A stretch of DNA of 64,000 nucleotides from Mastigias papua (taxonomy: Eukaryota; Cnidaria; Scyphozoa; Rhizostomeae; Mastigiidae), in assembly GCA_964019165.1 (NCBI GenBank), contig OZ025276.1, positions 62,001 through 126,000 of the forward strand, written 5' to 3'. The notes under the pieces were generated by a model that was not told where the DNA came from, ran no database searches, and saw only the letters and a program-made list of their open reading frames with translations. The position numbers and the translations under genes were made by a program. Positions 21,701 to 32,300 of this stretch are shown one piece after another. The first letter of the stretch is position 1. Each line of letters starts with the position of its first letter.

Positions 21701-22744
21701 CAAACTTGTCATTCATGTCAGTTAGTTGGAAAACCACAGCCACCAGAGCCAATGAAGAGTACAGAATTACCTCAAGGACCTTGGCAACATATCTCAGTTG
21801 ATTTGATGACACCACGTTTACCATCAGGACATACTTTATTGGTTGTTGTTGATTATTACAGCAGATATCTTGAAGGTGACTTTCTTACTTCAACAACTAC
21901 AGGTAAAGTTATTGCAAGTTTAAAGAAAATATTTCTGATACATGGATTGCCAAAAGAAATAACGACGGATAATGGTCCACAGTTTATTAGCAAAGATTTT
22001 GCAGATTATTTAGAAATGCAGGGAATAAAGCATAGGAAAGTTACACCATTGTGGCCGCAAGCCAATGGGGAAGTGGAAAGACAGAACAGATCTTTGCTAA
22101 AAAGATTAAAGATTTCACAGATAGAGAAGAAAGATTGGAAAGAGGAGTTGTCTGAATATCTTATAATGTACCGAACAACACCACACAGCACCACAGGAAT
22201 AAGTCCAGCAGAATTGTTGTTTAAAAGGAAAATTCGTACAAGATTGCCAGAGATTGATTATTATGATTATGATGATTTAGAAGTGCGTGATAGAGACAAG
22301 GAGAGTAAACAGAAGAGTAAGACTTATACAGATGAGAAACGTAGAGCCAAAGAAACTATAAAAGAAGGAGATAGGGTATTGTTAAGACAAGAAAGAGAAA
22401 ATAAATTGACACCTATGTTTAAGAGTCAACCTTATGAGGTTAAATCAAAAGTTGGGAATAGTGTTATTGTGAAATCCCCAGAAGGGGTACAATATCAGCG
22501 TAATGTAACCCATTTAAAGAAATATCATGAAAGAGAACAACCAGATGTAACTGAAGGGGAACCAATGAGTACAGATCAAGAGAAACAGACTGTTCAGCTA
22601 CCATTACCAATTGCAGATCAAAATGATGGAAGAGCAAATAATGGGAAAGAACAATCAGAAGTTATAGAGAAACTTAGAGAGAGGCCAGTTAGAGCAAGGA
22701 GGATACCAGAAAGGTTCAAGGACTTTGATATCAATTGGAAGTAA
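18731..22744 (+). CDS. Ty3/Gypsy gag-pol polyprotein
   Basis: One frame of 1337 residues. Domains in order: gag (about 1-200); two zinc knuckles starting CFRCGQVGHH and CFKCNKKGHFSKCC (about 214-250); aspartic protease with IIDSGACCN (about 310); reverse transcriptase with RLCVDMRQAN and the catalytic IFDDIIVHG; RNase H with KLITDASPVGLGAVLTQ; integrase with an HHCC finger (HIAHEGHPG ... CQTCHSC) and DDE residues in ISVDLMT, TTDNGPQF and QANGEVERQN. No stop, shift or missing catalytic residue was seen. Fusion of gag and pol in one frame is found in several Gypsy lineages; I cannot place the clade. There is no envelope frame. Start ATG 18731 lies 20 bases after the LTR. Confidence 0.95.
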   Translation: MATAINTDFSGIPQFNCHGDPTSVGIRWKKWKRAFEFFVVGKGITDVTQKKALLLHCGGMDMQDIYHTLPVTVPGEGEDEYQVAIRLLDQYFSPQVNVPYERHLFRTTDQSPSETIDQYVTRLRQRAEYCDFGTSNDEQIRDQVIEKCLSHVLRRKLLEKGRALTLQQLQDIARAMEASEQQAGNIEGFQKAEMNQVRSKLHKSREQKRATMKCFRCGQVGHHQKDLTCPARDKECFKCNKKGHFSKCCKTKYNQAVGKSMSSYKGKRPNIHMVNESDSTDDEYAFAVSGGKLPKVCLEVGGVPNVKMIIDSGACCNVIDREVWEELKGKKIKCVSRKCTKHLYPYGSSQPLKVAGCFVATLFFRNTSVDAEFIVIEGKGQALLGRETAVKLNVLKINDGVEINSISSSELNGYDVLSEYKDCFQGLGKLKDFQLDIPIDKSVKPVAQPVRRVPFSLRSKVEKKLDELEKLDVIEKAKGPTPWISLIVVIPKSEEEIRLCVDMRQANSAIVRERHPIPLVDEVLHEFNGSSVFSKLDIKWAFHQVELNEDSRSITTFVTHKGLYRYKRLMFGISCAPEMFQRIIQQVLQGCDGVINIFDDIIVHGATFNEHNQRLHQLLQRIRERRLSLNKSKCKFNMSQVEFMGHLLSARGIGPTKVKVEAVQQARQPESVSEVRSFLGLVTYCARFIPDLSTISEPLRKLTKQGEKFIWGPEQESSFQELKCRLANAETLGYFDMRAKTKLITDASPVGLGAVLTQEQNGEDRVICYASRSLSEVEKRYSQTEREALGIVWACERFHMYLYGIDFELLTDHKPLEFIYSRKSKPSARISRWVLRLQPYRYTVKHIPGKSNIADPLSRLQFFQESNSRSFVDTEEYVRFVAVNATPTALTTKEIEQASVTDEELSNLRKSIRFNRWHELKNKQYVLVKEELCLIGKLVLRGTRILIPQDLRDKVLHIAHEGHPGIVSMKRRLRSKVWWPGIDTEVEKFCQTCHSCQLVGKPQPPEPMKSTELPQGPWQHISVDLMTPRLPSGHTLLVVVDYYSRYLEGDFLTSTTTGKVIASLKKIFLIHGLPKEITTDNGPQFISKDFADYLEMQGIKHRKVTPLWPQANGEVERQNRSLLKRLKISQIEKKDWKEELSEYLIMYRTTPHSTTGISPAELLFKRKIRTRLPEIDYYDYDDLEVRDRDKESKQKSKTYTDEKRRAKETIKEGDRVLLRQERENKLTPMFKSQPYEVKSKVGNSVIVKSPEGVQYQRNVTHLKKYHEREQPDVTEGEPMSTDQEKQTVQLPLPIADQNDGRANNGKEQSEVIEKLRERPVRARRIPERFKDFDINWK

Positions 22745-22800
22745 CTGTGAGAAGTAACTTTTTACTTTGACATTTGTTTTGTTTCCAAGAAAAGGAGGGA

Positions 22801-22978
22801 TGTTGTGTATTTACTTATTTAAATCGAATTGCATATTTGTTATTGTATTATTTTACACTTGTGTATTGAGTTGATTTGATTTTTGCTTTTGGAATACGAA
22901 CGAAGCGTGATGAAATATGATGAGTTTGTTTACGGTTTAATCCGCTTCCATCAATAATTTGATTTGGAAAATATAACA
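22801..22978 (+). repeat. Gypsy 3' LTR
   Basis: 178 bases, preceded by the polypurine tract at about 22787-22800 and followed by the second copy of the TSD GTGTC (22979-22983). Confidence 0.93.
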
Positions 22979-22983
22979 GTGTC

Positions 22984-25122
22984 TGCATGGAAAATGGAGA
23001 GTGCAAAAAGAATTTTCCAAAACCTCTCCAACAACAAACAGAATTCAATGTTAATGGATATCCATTGTACAGACGACGTGGACAACACAGAGCACAACTA
23101 CGTCGCCATACAGTGAATGACTCATGGGTGGTACCTCACAATCCTCACCTACTCATGAAGTTTACTTGCCATATGAATGTGGAGGTGTGCACAACTGTCA
23201 GGAGTGTGAAATACATTTTCAAGTATATCCACAAAGGCAATGATGCTGCACATGTTGAAATCAGACAGAACCATCTCAACCATGATGAGATTTTGCAGCA
23301 TCTCAATGCACGCTATGTTGGACCACACCAGGCAGTTTTCAGACTCATACAGTACAAGATGCATGACAAAAGCCACATCATCATCCAGCTTGCAATTCAC
23401 CTACCACTTCAGCACAATGTATATTATCAGAATGGTAATGAACAAGAGGCAGTTGATCGCAATCAACGTACAACACTGATAGCATTTTTCAAGCTCAATG
23501 AAGAGGATCAAACTGCACATCAGTATTTGTACCATGAGATTCCAGAACATTACACATTCGATAAACGAGCAAAAAAGTGGAATCCTAGACGACGACAGAC
23601 TGCCCCAATCATCGGTAGAATTTATCAGGTTCAACCCTCTGATCCGCAACGATTTGCTCTTCGCTTACTCCTTCTACACCGAACAGGAGTTACATCATTT
23701 GAAGACCTTAGAACAGTCCAGGGTCACATTCATGCCACAGTCAAAGATGCAGCAAGAGCAATGGGATTGCTTGAGGATGATGCAGAACATAGGTGCTGTT
23801 TACAGGAGGCTGCAGTCATGAACATGCCCTCACAGCTGCGCCAATTGTTTGCTACATTAATGGTATTTCAAACACCATCTGACATCAGAGCCCTTTTTGA
23901 TGAATTCAAGGAAGCTATGTGTGAAGATTTTATCAGACATGACCACCTCCATGACCCAGAAGCTGCACTGCAGGACAGACACATTCATCTCTGTCTCTGG
24001 AACATTGACGCATGCCTCAGGGTTCATGGTAAGTCAATTTCAGATATTGAGTTTTCTGATCTTCCACAGCTTCCACACAATTTCGTCCATCCACAAAATC
24101 ACAATGACCAAATTGACATTGTTCATGAAAGACAGCTTGGTGAGCACATGCTACATCAGCTGAACAATGATCAACGCCACATTCATGACACCATTGTCAA
24201 TGCAATCACATCAGATTCTCATCAGAAGTGCTACTTTGTGGATGGACCAGCTGGCACAGGTAAGACCTTTCTTTACAATACTGTAGTTCACAACCTTCAG
24301 GCTTTAGGAATACAGGTGAAATGTATGGCATATTCAGGAATTGCCAGCACATTGCTCATCAATGGAGCAACTGCACACTCCACATTTCAAATACCTATTC
24401 CTCTATTGCCTAATTCTACATGTAACATTAAAAGGCAAAGTGCCAGAGCTCAAATGCTGAGAGACACGACAATCTTTATCTGGGATGAAGCATCAATGAT
24501 CCCAGCAAATGCATTAAAGGCTGTGGATATCCTTCTCAGAGATATTACCCAGGTTGATAGACCTTTTGGGGGTAAATTCATGTTTCTTGGAGGTGATTTT
24601 AGACAGGTTCTCCCAGTTGTTCCCAGAGCAGGTAGAGAACAGACTGTCCGTCAATGCATTATCAATTCACACCTGTGGCATCATTTTCACCAATTCCAAC
24701 TGGTGACAAACATGAGAGCTGCTCAAGATGACACATACAGAGAATTCTCTGAATGGCTCCTCAGAATTGGCACAGGTGATGAAGCACACGATGCAAATGA
24801 TTACGTCACCCTTCCAGATGAGATCATGACAGAATCACTGCAAGAAATGATCAACTTTGTTTACCCACCAACTCAGCCTGGTGATGCAGATCTAATGCAA
24901 GATCCTACATACATGTCAGAGCGTTGCTGCTTAACACCACTGAATGAGAACTCGCATGAAATCAATGATCTCATTCTACGCCAACTCCAAGGACCAGTGC
25001 ACACATATCTGAGTACAGATGGAGTTGTCACTGATAATCCAGAGGAAGCTGCAGCATATCCAATGGAGTTCCTCAATGCACAGACACCCAGTGGACTACC
25101 AAAGCATAAACTGGAACTCAAG
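22984..25122 (+). CDS. Helitron Rep/helicase exon 3: Rep tyrosines and PIF1-like helicase
   Basis: The frame resumes in phase after the Gypsy element with CMENGECKKNFPKP. The Rep Y motif VKYIFKYIHKG, with both catalytic tyrosine candidates, is at about 23206-23238. A helicase of the PIF1/SF1B group follows: GPAGTGKTF (Walker A) at 24244-24270, IFIWDEASM (Walker B) at about 24475-24500, FLGGDFRQVLPV, LVTNMRA, and RCCLTPLNEN. No stops or shifts are visible over 713 codons. The exon ends CTCAAG/GTATAC at 25122. The C-terminal helicase motifs continue in exon 4. Confidence 0.88.
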
Positions 25123-25429
25123 GTATACCCTTCACTGTATTCAGTTTATGAATACTACACAGTTTCTACCTCTGTCTAGATATCTTTCATATAAATTGTT
25201 CTCTTTTCATGCTATCCATACTTTCCCTACATGACATACACATTATTTTGGTACATGACATATTGCGTAAACAGTCTACTTATTTTCACAGGTGCACATA
25301 TTCAGAATAGTCATAGCCCTTATACATATCTGATTGCCATATTTCAATCATATATGCTACACTTGTAGTTAGACATGCATAACAGTTTCATATGTAATCT
25401 CTTATTTACATTTAGTTACCTTCCTACAG
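25123..25429 (+). other. Intron 2 of the Helitron gene
   Basis: A 307-base intron is inferred from a GTATAC donor and a TTCCTACAG acceptor. Splicing joins KLELK to [10 protein letters not shown] in phase 0, the normal PIF1-like helicase sequence. The interior is AT-rich and has stops in all frames. Confidence 0.7.
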
Positions 25430-25846
25430 GTTGGTGCTACCATCATTTTGTTACGGAACATCAACCCAAAAAAGGGACTCTGCATTGGCACCCGTCTCAT
25501 TGTACGGGACCTGCAACGCCATGTCATATGTGCTGAAATCATCACCAGTGAGCACAGAGGCCAGTATGTCATGCTACCAAAGATAGCACTGTCATCACAA
25601 GATTCTGCTCTGCCAATCAACATTGTCAGGTGTCAATTTCCTGTCAGACTTGCATGCTGCCTTACAATCAACAAGGCACAGGGACAATCATTGAGATATG
25701 TTGGTGTTTACCTTCCTAAACCTGTGTTTAGTCATGGTCAGTTGTATGTCGCAGTGTCCAGAGCAAACTCATTTGCTGGCCTCAAAGTGTTCACAACAAC
25801 TGGTAGACAGACACAGAATGTTGTTTACCGGGAAGTTCTCACATAA
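25430..25846 (+). CDS. Helitron Rep/helicase exon 4: C-terminal helicase motifs
   Basis: This last exon has [20 protein letters not shown] (helicase motif IV/V region), then [16 protein letters not shown] (the motif V/VI Q-G-Q signature) and [13 protein letters not shown] (motif VI, with the arginine finger). These are the closing motifs of PIF1-like helicases in Helitrons. The protein ends at 25846 with no nuclease or OTU domain appended, so it is the minimal Rep-helicase type. Confidence 0.85.
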   Translation, partial: VGATIILLRNINPKKGLCIGTRLIVRDLQRHVICAEIITSEHRGQYVMLPKIALSSQDSALPINIVRCQFPVRLACCLTINKAQGQSLRYVGVYLPKPVFSHGQLYVAVSRANSFAGLKVFTTTGRQTQNVVYREVLT

Positions 25847-27394
25847 GCACATGGTTCATGCAGTTTTATGTACACCCCACTTGCAGTGCATCACAACACC
25901 ACATGCAACCACCCTGCTAGATGTCATACACACATTTTTTATAAGAATATAACCCATAACACTGTATAGACTAATTCCCTGAACTGCACAAAAGTTCAGG
26001 AATACTTCAAAGTTACGGTTTCATCAACATTTCACTTTTGTTTTTATTTTTAATGGTTCTTCACAACAGAGCACATTTGACTTTAAATTGTCTAGCTACA
26101 AGTAGCTGTTACCTTATGTCACTCACCACCTTTTTGAGATGTGTGCATTACACTATATGTTGAGCAATGAGCAACTGTTATTGCTCCATATTAGACACTT
26201 GATTATACTTTTTGTGATACTTTGCAGGAAAGTCAAACACATTTTAGATTATTTATACACAGTGAACATGGCATATTCTTATAACATATGTGTATATGTA
26301 CATCAAAGGTAAGTATCTTCACTTTTCGTTATTGCACATGCTTTTAAGTAGGTTAGGATAACACATTCTTATTTTCCATCTGCTATTATAAGGTAAGATC
26401 TTTTAAGTAGAGCATATATGACAGTCAGTGGACCAGCACTCAAACAGGTCATGCTATCACAGTCACAGTTACTGCACGCACCATGTAAGTCACTGCAACA
26501 GTACTCTCGCTCAGTGCATGTGCACACAGGCATTCACAGGCCCCATTAGTGGCCACGAGTGTAACCATCACATCTACACTCCCAGCATTGCCAATCAGTG
26601 CACACTCAACCTCCACTGAGTGGACACAGAGCTGCAGAGTACATGCACACTTACAGTCAGTGCAACCTGTGACAGCATGATAGCTCACTGTCAGTGCATG
26701 CACACTAATTGTCAATGTATCCTTTTCTTCTTCATATCTATGCCATTTCAACCTCTTATACTCTGCACAGGATAGTTTCATATAATGTTACCCACATCTT
26801 ACTTTCACTGTGTTTACCACATATACCTCAGAGCTTCCTGCGTAACCTTACTTTTTAGAATACTTATCATGGAATCATGGAACTTTAACATTGTATTCTT
26901 CACACTTTCCAAGTTTTATGTTACATTTTTGTTAGACTTAGTTACCTGGGTTATGCGTTTTCAGGTTCACTTGTGTGTTGTTGCCAAGGGAACTTGTTAT
27001 GCTTCCCCCAGTGAGTTTTGTACCCCAACATATTTGGCTACTTCAACCACCCTACCTGTGTATTTTCAGCTCTGTCCCCAGTAATAAGTATACATGTTTC
27101 TAAAGGTCTTTTTCTTAGACGCTACAAAACTACTATACACCCTCCCACTTCATAAAATTGTGTTCTATTTTATCCCACAAAACTCACTGAAATAAGGATT
27201 ACCCAAACAAAGGATGCAACCTTGACGTGGTGTTTGGGCTTACAACCAATGCATCTAGCAACAGCACAGTATGCACATACTATATACAAAAATTCATTTC
27301 ATTCTCTCATTCTTCTCCACAGATTACAGTATTAAAAGCCTTTCAAATCTTCATGGTGGTATTCTCAATTGTTTACACCATATTGTGGCACAGA
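25847..27394. other. Non-coding region downstream of the Helitron gene
   Basis: No gene is recognised. It must contain the Helitron 3' end if that end is preserved. A low-complexity block at about 26400-26720 is listed separately. Short open frames such as 26785-27084 lack motifs. Confidence 0.5.
26400..26720. repeat. Low-complexity block rich in CAGTGCA/TGCACA motifs
   Basis: The sequence repeats short words such as CAGTGCA, TGCACAC and GTCAGTGC irregularly over about 300 bases. There is no fixed unit length. It could be an old decayed satellite. Confidence 0.4.
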
Positions 27395-27830
27395 CTAGCT
27401 TAGTATTGATAGCCCGCTAAACGCGGGCTCCCCTAGCCCCAGGTCAAAAGTTGCATATTAGCCTTGGAAAGACTACCACAGTGCCCCCATGAAAGCTGCA
27501 TGGTCCGCATTGTCGGTGAGCATGGATGACAAAGCTCGCATAGGATCACGAGAGGATGATGTCATGGGCCTCTGCATTGGAGCACGTGATATCCGGCTTT
27601 GCAATGGAGAAATCACCAAAAATTTGCGAGAAACAATTGTGCAAAAATGCTCGGATACCTGCGCTAGGCTATGGGGCTTTTGGACTTTCTCCTTCATCTT
27701 CTAAAGCCCCATAGCCTAGCGCAGGTATCCGAGCATTTTTGCACAATCGTTTCTCGCAAATTTTTGTTGATTTCTCCATTGCAAAGCCGGATATCACGTG
27801 CTCCAATGCAGAGGCCCATGACGTCATCCT

Positions 27831-28281
27831 TGTTGGGATTTCCATTGCAGCTATTAACGCACCTTCATAGTGGCATCTTTATATAAACGTATTTCTTATT
27901 AACGTAGATATATGAATGACTAGTTGTTTTGATAGAATTGCCCACAGCGGTATCGTGTATGACTCGTATCTTATGAAATTTATGGAAGTAACTGACTAAT
28001 GCTTAACGTCAAACCTAGTCATAGTTATGTTGTTTTTGTTTGCTTATTTGTTAAAAAAGCATCCTGTTATTCTCGTTTTTGATTCGTTGATATTTTGGTA
28101 GTTCCTTGTAGAAATAAATAAAAACAGGGACTTCATTAATTAGAGTGGAATCGAAATCAGACTAGAAATCGAATGTTAGAAATGAGATGACAGAATGCAA
28201 GTTGGTTGAATTTTTATGAGTTCATCTTCAGATACTTCAACATCCGGAGAATTAGCCTCTAAGGAGTTTATAGTCGTAACA
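27831..28281 (+). repeat. BEL/Pao 5' LTR
   Basis: 451 bases, TGTTGGG...TAACA, preceded by the TSD ATCCT and followed after two bases by the primer-binding candidate. Confidence 0.93.
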
Positions 28282-28323
28282 ATTGGTCCACCGAAACGCG
28301 GATTCTTGAAGTAAAATAGAAGC

Positions 28324-29361
28324 ATGGATGAGCTTGTAAAATTGAAGAAAATAAGAGGAGGCCACAGAGCATACACATCAAGAATAATCTCAAAAATAGA
28401 AGAATGCACAGGAGACGAAAAAGCCCTGAAGCAAATAGAAATGCAGCTGAAAGAGAAATTGGAAATTTTGGGGAATCTAGATGAGAACATTTTGAACCTG
28501 ATCGCCACCAAGGACACAAGTGAAGACAAATCTGATGAATGTGACAAGGAGGTAGAAGAAGCGGGTGCAATGAAAGAAAAGGTAAATTTTGCACTTCTTA
28601 CAATTTCTGAACTTTTGCCACAAACTTTGAATGATGCGAGGCCCACATTACAAAGAAGTATTTCCCAGCTTTCCATCGACAGTTTAGACTCTTTAGCATC
28701 ATCATCACACCGTAGAGTAAGAGCCCAATTGCCCAAACTTGAACTGAAAAGGTTTTCGGGAAGACCACAGGACTGGGAAGAATTTTGGGACGGTTTTGTC
28801 AGTGCTGTTCATGGCAACGAAGAACTTTCTACGATAGATAAATTTTCTTACCTGAGGCACTATTTAGAAGATTCGGCAAAAAAGGTCATTATGGGGTTCA
28901 AGCTGACGGAGAATAATTATGAAGCGGCCTTAGATCTCCTGAAGCAAAGATTTGCCAAACCCTCCGTAATTAAGCGTGCCCATATCAGAGATTTGATGAA
29001 TGTCCAAGCAGTTTTCAATGAAAGATCTGTCTTCAAAATGCGGGAACTTTATGATACGGTCGAAACGCATTTCAGGGGGTTGGAAGCTCTTGGCGTAGAC
29101 AAGGATTCCTATTCTACCATCGTAGTTCCAGCTCTCATGGAAAAGATTCCCGAGTCTGTCCGACTTAATATGATCCGGGAAAACAAAAGTGCCGATGAAT
29201 GGGACATCGAAGAAATGCTGACCGCCTTCAAAAACGAATTGGATATCAGGGAGCAAAATCAGTCAATCTTCAGGAATTTCACCAATCCAAACGAGAGGAA
29301 ACGAGACCGAGGCCACAGGGAAAAGCCCATTCACTATCATCAGCAAGTGCATTGTACTTAG
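28324..29361 (+). CDS. BEL/Pao Gag (DUF1759-type)
   Basis: A 345-residue frame from ATG 28324. The first ~100 residues are charged and helical, likely coiled coil (GDEKALKQIEMQLKEKLEIL). From about 138 the capsid-like DUF1759 region follows: LPKLELKRFSGRPQDWEEFW, then HYLEDSAKKVI, AALDLLKQRFAKPSVI and HFRGLEALGVD. It packages element RNA into particles. The frame ends at 29361 while the Pol frame, one base back (-1), is already open from 29199, so Pol is probably made by frameshifting, unless a sequencing or mutational shift is present. The minus-strand relic at 4638-5753 encodes a related gag. Confidence 0.9.
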   Translation: MDELVKLKKIRGGHRAYTSRIISKIEECTGDEKALKQIEMQLKEKLEILGNLDENILNLIATKDTSEDKSDECDKEVEEAGAMKEKVNFALLTISELLPQTLNDARPTLQRSISQLSIDSLDSLASSSHRRVRAQLPKLELKRFSGRPQDWEEFWDGFVSAVHGNEELSTIDKFSYLRHYLEDSAKKVIMGFKLTENNYEAALDLLKQRFAKPSVIKRAHIRDLMNVQAVFNERSVFKMRELYDTVETHFRGLEALGVDKDSYSTIVVPALMEKIPESVRLNMIRENKSADEWDIEEMLTAFKNELDIREQNQSIFRNFTNPNERKRDRGHREKPIHYHQQVHCT

Positions 29362-32300
29362 GCCATCAAAATGAAAACAAACAAGGAAAAAGGAGCGGAT
29401 GTGTTTACTGCGGCGAAGAACACGATGAAGTCAATTGCGGAAAGGTGAAAAACATTGAGGAACGTAAGAAGGTCATTTTGCGTAGTGGTAGATGTCTTTG
29501 TTGTTTAAAAAAGGGACATTTAGCCTTCGTTTGTAAATCGAAGGTGGTATGTAAATTTTGTAAACAGAATCACCACTCGTCAATTTGTTTGCGTAACGTA
29601 GTTGATAAGGTTTTGCCCAGCGCTAGCATGCCTCCTGCTTTAATAAGTACTACATCTTGCGCCAAGAATGTTGAAAGTGGGGGGAGGGCAGCCCTGCAGA
29701 CAGCCCAGGCTTTAGTTGTCAATAAGGATCATAAGGTGAGAGCAAGAGTTTTGTTTGACACAGGGTCTCACAAGACTTTTGTAACTCAAAGGGTCGCAGA
29801 TAACCTTAGTATCGTGCCAGTTAGACAGGAATGCCTTGCGATTAGAACCTTTGGTTCTGGGAAAGTGAAAGAAAGTACGAGAGATGTTGTGGAGTTAAAA
29901 TTAATGCCTTTGAACGGAGAGAAGTCGGCAATGACGATTAACGCATTTGTTGTTCCACACATATCAGAAATATGCAATGTACATCCTGAAATTGTTAAAT
30001 ATGAACATCCTCATTTAACTAATATATGGTTTTCAGATGTTTGTCCTTCACAGGATCTACTAGCAGTAGATATTTTGGTAGGGATAGATTTTTTTCATCT
30101 CTTCCAAGAAGATAAGGTTGTGCGAGGAAAGCATGATGAGCCAGTGGCAGTGAAGACAAAAATTGGATGGGTTCTCTCAGGACCATTGAATGGTAAGAAA
30201 TTTATTTCTTCTGAACATATCAATGTAGACTTTATTTTGAGTAACCAAACATCTTGCCATCTGGTTGCAGAAACAAAAATGGATCAGGAAATACACAAGC
30301 TTTGGGACCTAGAAACACTGGGAATTAAGGAGAGCAATGAAGTTTATGATGATCTTCTTGATAATGTTTCTTTTACAGGTGAAAGATATTCTGTTAAACT
30401 TCCTTGGAAGTTGGGGCATAAGGCCCTACCCTCTAATTTTGCACTTAGTCTTTCCAGATTGAAGGGGCAGATAAAGAAACTTAAGAAAGATCCTGACATC
30501 CTTCAGACATATGATCAAACCATTCAAGATCAGTTAGAACAAGGAATCATAGAAAAGGTAACAGAGCTAGAAGTGCCAGCCAAGCAACATTTTTTGCCAC
30601 ACCATGCAGTGATCCGAACTGATGCTGAGACGACAAAGGTGAGAGTGGTTTTTGATGCCTCTGCAAAAGAAAAGAAAACAGGTACTTCTCTAAATGATTG
30701 CCTTCATGTAGGCCCACCACTTACACCACTGCTTTTTGACATATTAGTCAGGTTTAGGGAACATAAAATTCCAATTATTGCTGACATTGAAAAGGCATTT
30801 CTGAATGTGGAAATAGATCCTTTAGATCGAGACTTTTTACGCTTTTTGTGGATGAAAAACTTAGACGATCCAGACTCAGATGTAGACATCTTTAGATTCA
30901 ATCGTGTGGTTTTTGGGGTGAATTGTTCTCCATTTCTGTTAAATGCTGTTATTAGATACCATCTAAATAAGTATAAACAGCAAGACCCAGATTTTAATTC
31001 TAAGCTTGCAAACAATTTCTATGTGGATGATCTCGTTTGTGGGGGGAACACCATTTCTGAAGCAAAGCAGCTTTTTGTTAAATCCAAGGAAAGAATGAGA
31101 GAGGGAGGTTTTAACCTCAGAAAGTGGAAAACAAGCAACATGGAGTTGCAGAAGGAATTCCAAAAGGAAGAACCACTGAATGAAAATGAGAGTGAGGAAA
31201 CATATGCAAAAGAAACCCTTGGGGGTGCATCTCAAGAAGGAAAAACAAAGGTATTAGGCATTCAGTGGGACAGAGCTGCTGATGAATTTGTGTTTGAATT
31301 GAAAAATTTTGGTAAACAAGAAGATAGTAGCTCCAAGGTAACAAAAAGGATTATACTGAGCAGTCTTGCAAACCTTTTTGACCCTTTAGGAATTGTAAGT
31401 CCTCTAACTGTTAATGCCAAGGTCCTTTTCCAGGAGTTATGTCATAAAAAAGTAGGTTGGGATGATGAACTGCCAGAAGAGCAAAGGTTAAAATGGGAGA
31501 AATTAGTAAATGATTTTCAAACTGTTGGAGTTATTTCTCTCCCAAGATGTCTCTATGATAACGGTGCTGGATGTGTTAGGAATTGTACCCTCCATGGATT
31601 TACTGACGCAAGTAAAAAAGCTTATTGCTCTATAGTGTATTTGGTATTTGAAACAGATGAAGGCATATTTTCCAATCTTATTTGTGCAAAGACACGTGTT
31701 GCACCTCTTAAGGAATTGAGCATCCCCAGACTGGAACTTATGTCTGCTAGGATTCTAGCTACCCTTATGAATGTTGTTAAGAATGCTTTAAGTTTGCAGG
31801 TTGAGATCCAACAATGTAGGTACTGGTTGGACAGTAAAACAGCACTGTTTTGGATTAATAATTCTGGCAACTGGAAACAATTTGTTCAACATCGAGTTGA
31901 TGAAATTCTGAAACTGTCAGACAAGGCAAACTGGGGGCACTGTGCAGGTGTGTGCAATCCAGCAGATCTCGGTTCAAGGGGTGTCCTTGCAACCACATTG
32001 AAAGAAAGCAGGATTTGGTGGCATGGTCCACACTGGTTGTCACTTGAGCAAAGTCATTGGCCCACAGAATTGCTATTAGAAACTACTGATGTAGACACAG
32101 AAAGAAAGAAATCAACAATTGTTATGAAAGTTTCCCAAGAAGCAACATTAGGTATGTCAAATCTTGTTGATATTTCCAGATTTAGTTCTCTAGATTGTTT
32201 GCTTAAAGTTACATGTTGGGTTTTGAGGTTCATAGCTAACTTAAAGGCCAAGAAGAAGAATGAGAAGTTAGCATTAGGGGAAATTGAAGCATCAGAATTG

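Larger units (their letters stand above)
18534..22978 (+). mobile_element. Ty3/Gypsy LTR retrotransposon inserted in the Helitron
   Basis: Two 178-bp LTRs (18534-18711 and 22801-22978) begin TGTTGTG and end TATAACA, and flank one intact 1337-codon gag-pol frame. By eye the LTRs differ at two positions. The 5-bp target duplication GTGTC lies at 18529-18533 and 22979-22983. A primer-binding candidate (TGGCGACGAGGAT) starts at 18716 and a polypurine tract (AAGAAAAGGAGGGA) ends at 22800. All parts needed for transposition appear present, so the copy may be recent and possibly active. It interrupts a Cys-rich part of the Helitron Rep domain. Confidence 0.95.
16440..25846 (+). mobile_element. Helitron (coding span), interrupted by a Gypsy element
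   Basis: The span holds a four-exon Rep/helicase gene: an N-terminal zinc finger, HUH Rep endonuclease with the Y motif, and a PIF1-like SF1B helicase. Helitrons transpose through rolling-circle replication. Leaving out the two introns and the Gypsy insert with one TSD copy, the frame is continuous for about 1458 codons apart from one TAG at 17118-17120. True termini (5' TC, 3' hairpin plus CTRR) were not identified, so the coordinates cover only the coding part. The single stop and the Gypsy insert make this copy non-functional, but both lesions look recent. Confidence 0.85.

Noticed and set aside
25978..26000. Perfect 8-bp hairpin (CCTGAACT, 7 bases, AGTTCAGG) 130 bases after the Helitron stop
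   Set aside because: No CTRR end follows within the expected 10-12 bases and the stem is not GC-rich, so it is not a convincing Helitron 3' end.
26400..26720. CAGTGCA-rich block as a regulatory array
   Set aside because: Word spacing is irregular and no gene lies nearby; low complexity explains it.
27360..27394. Idea that the palindrome inserted into LINE C
   Set aside because: The right flank starts in the LINE endonuclease but the left flank shows no LINE N-terminus in any frame, so the insertion cannot be shown.
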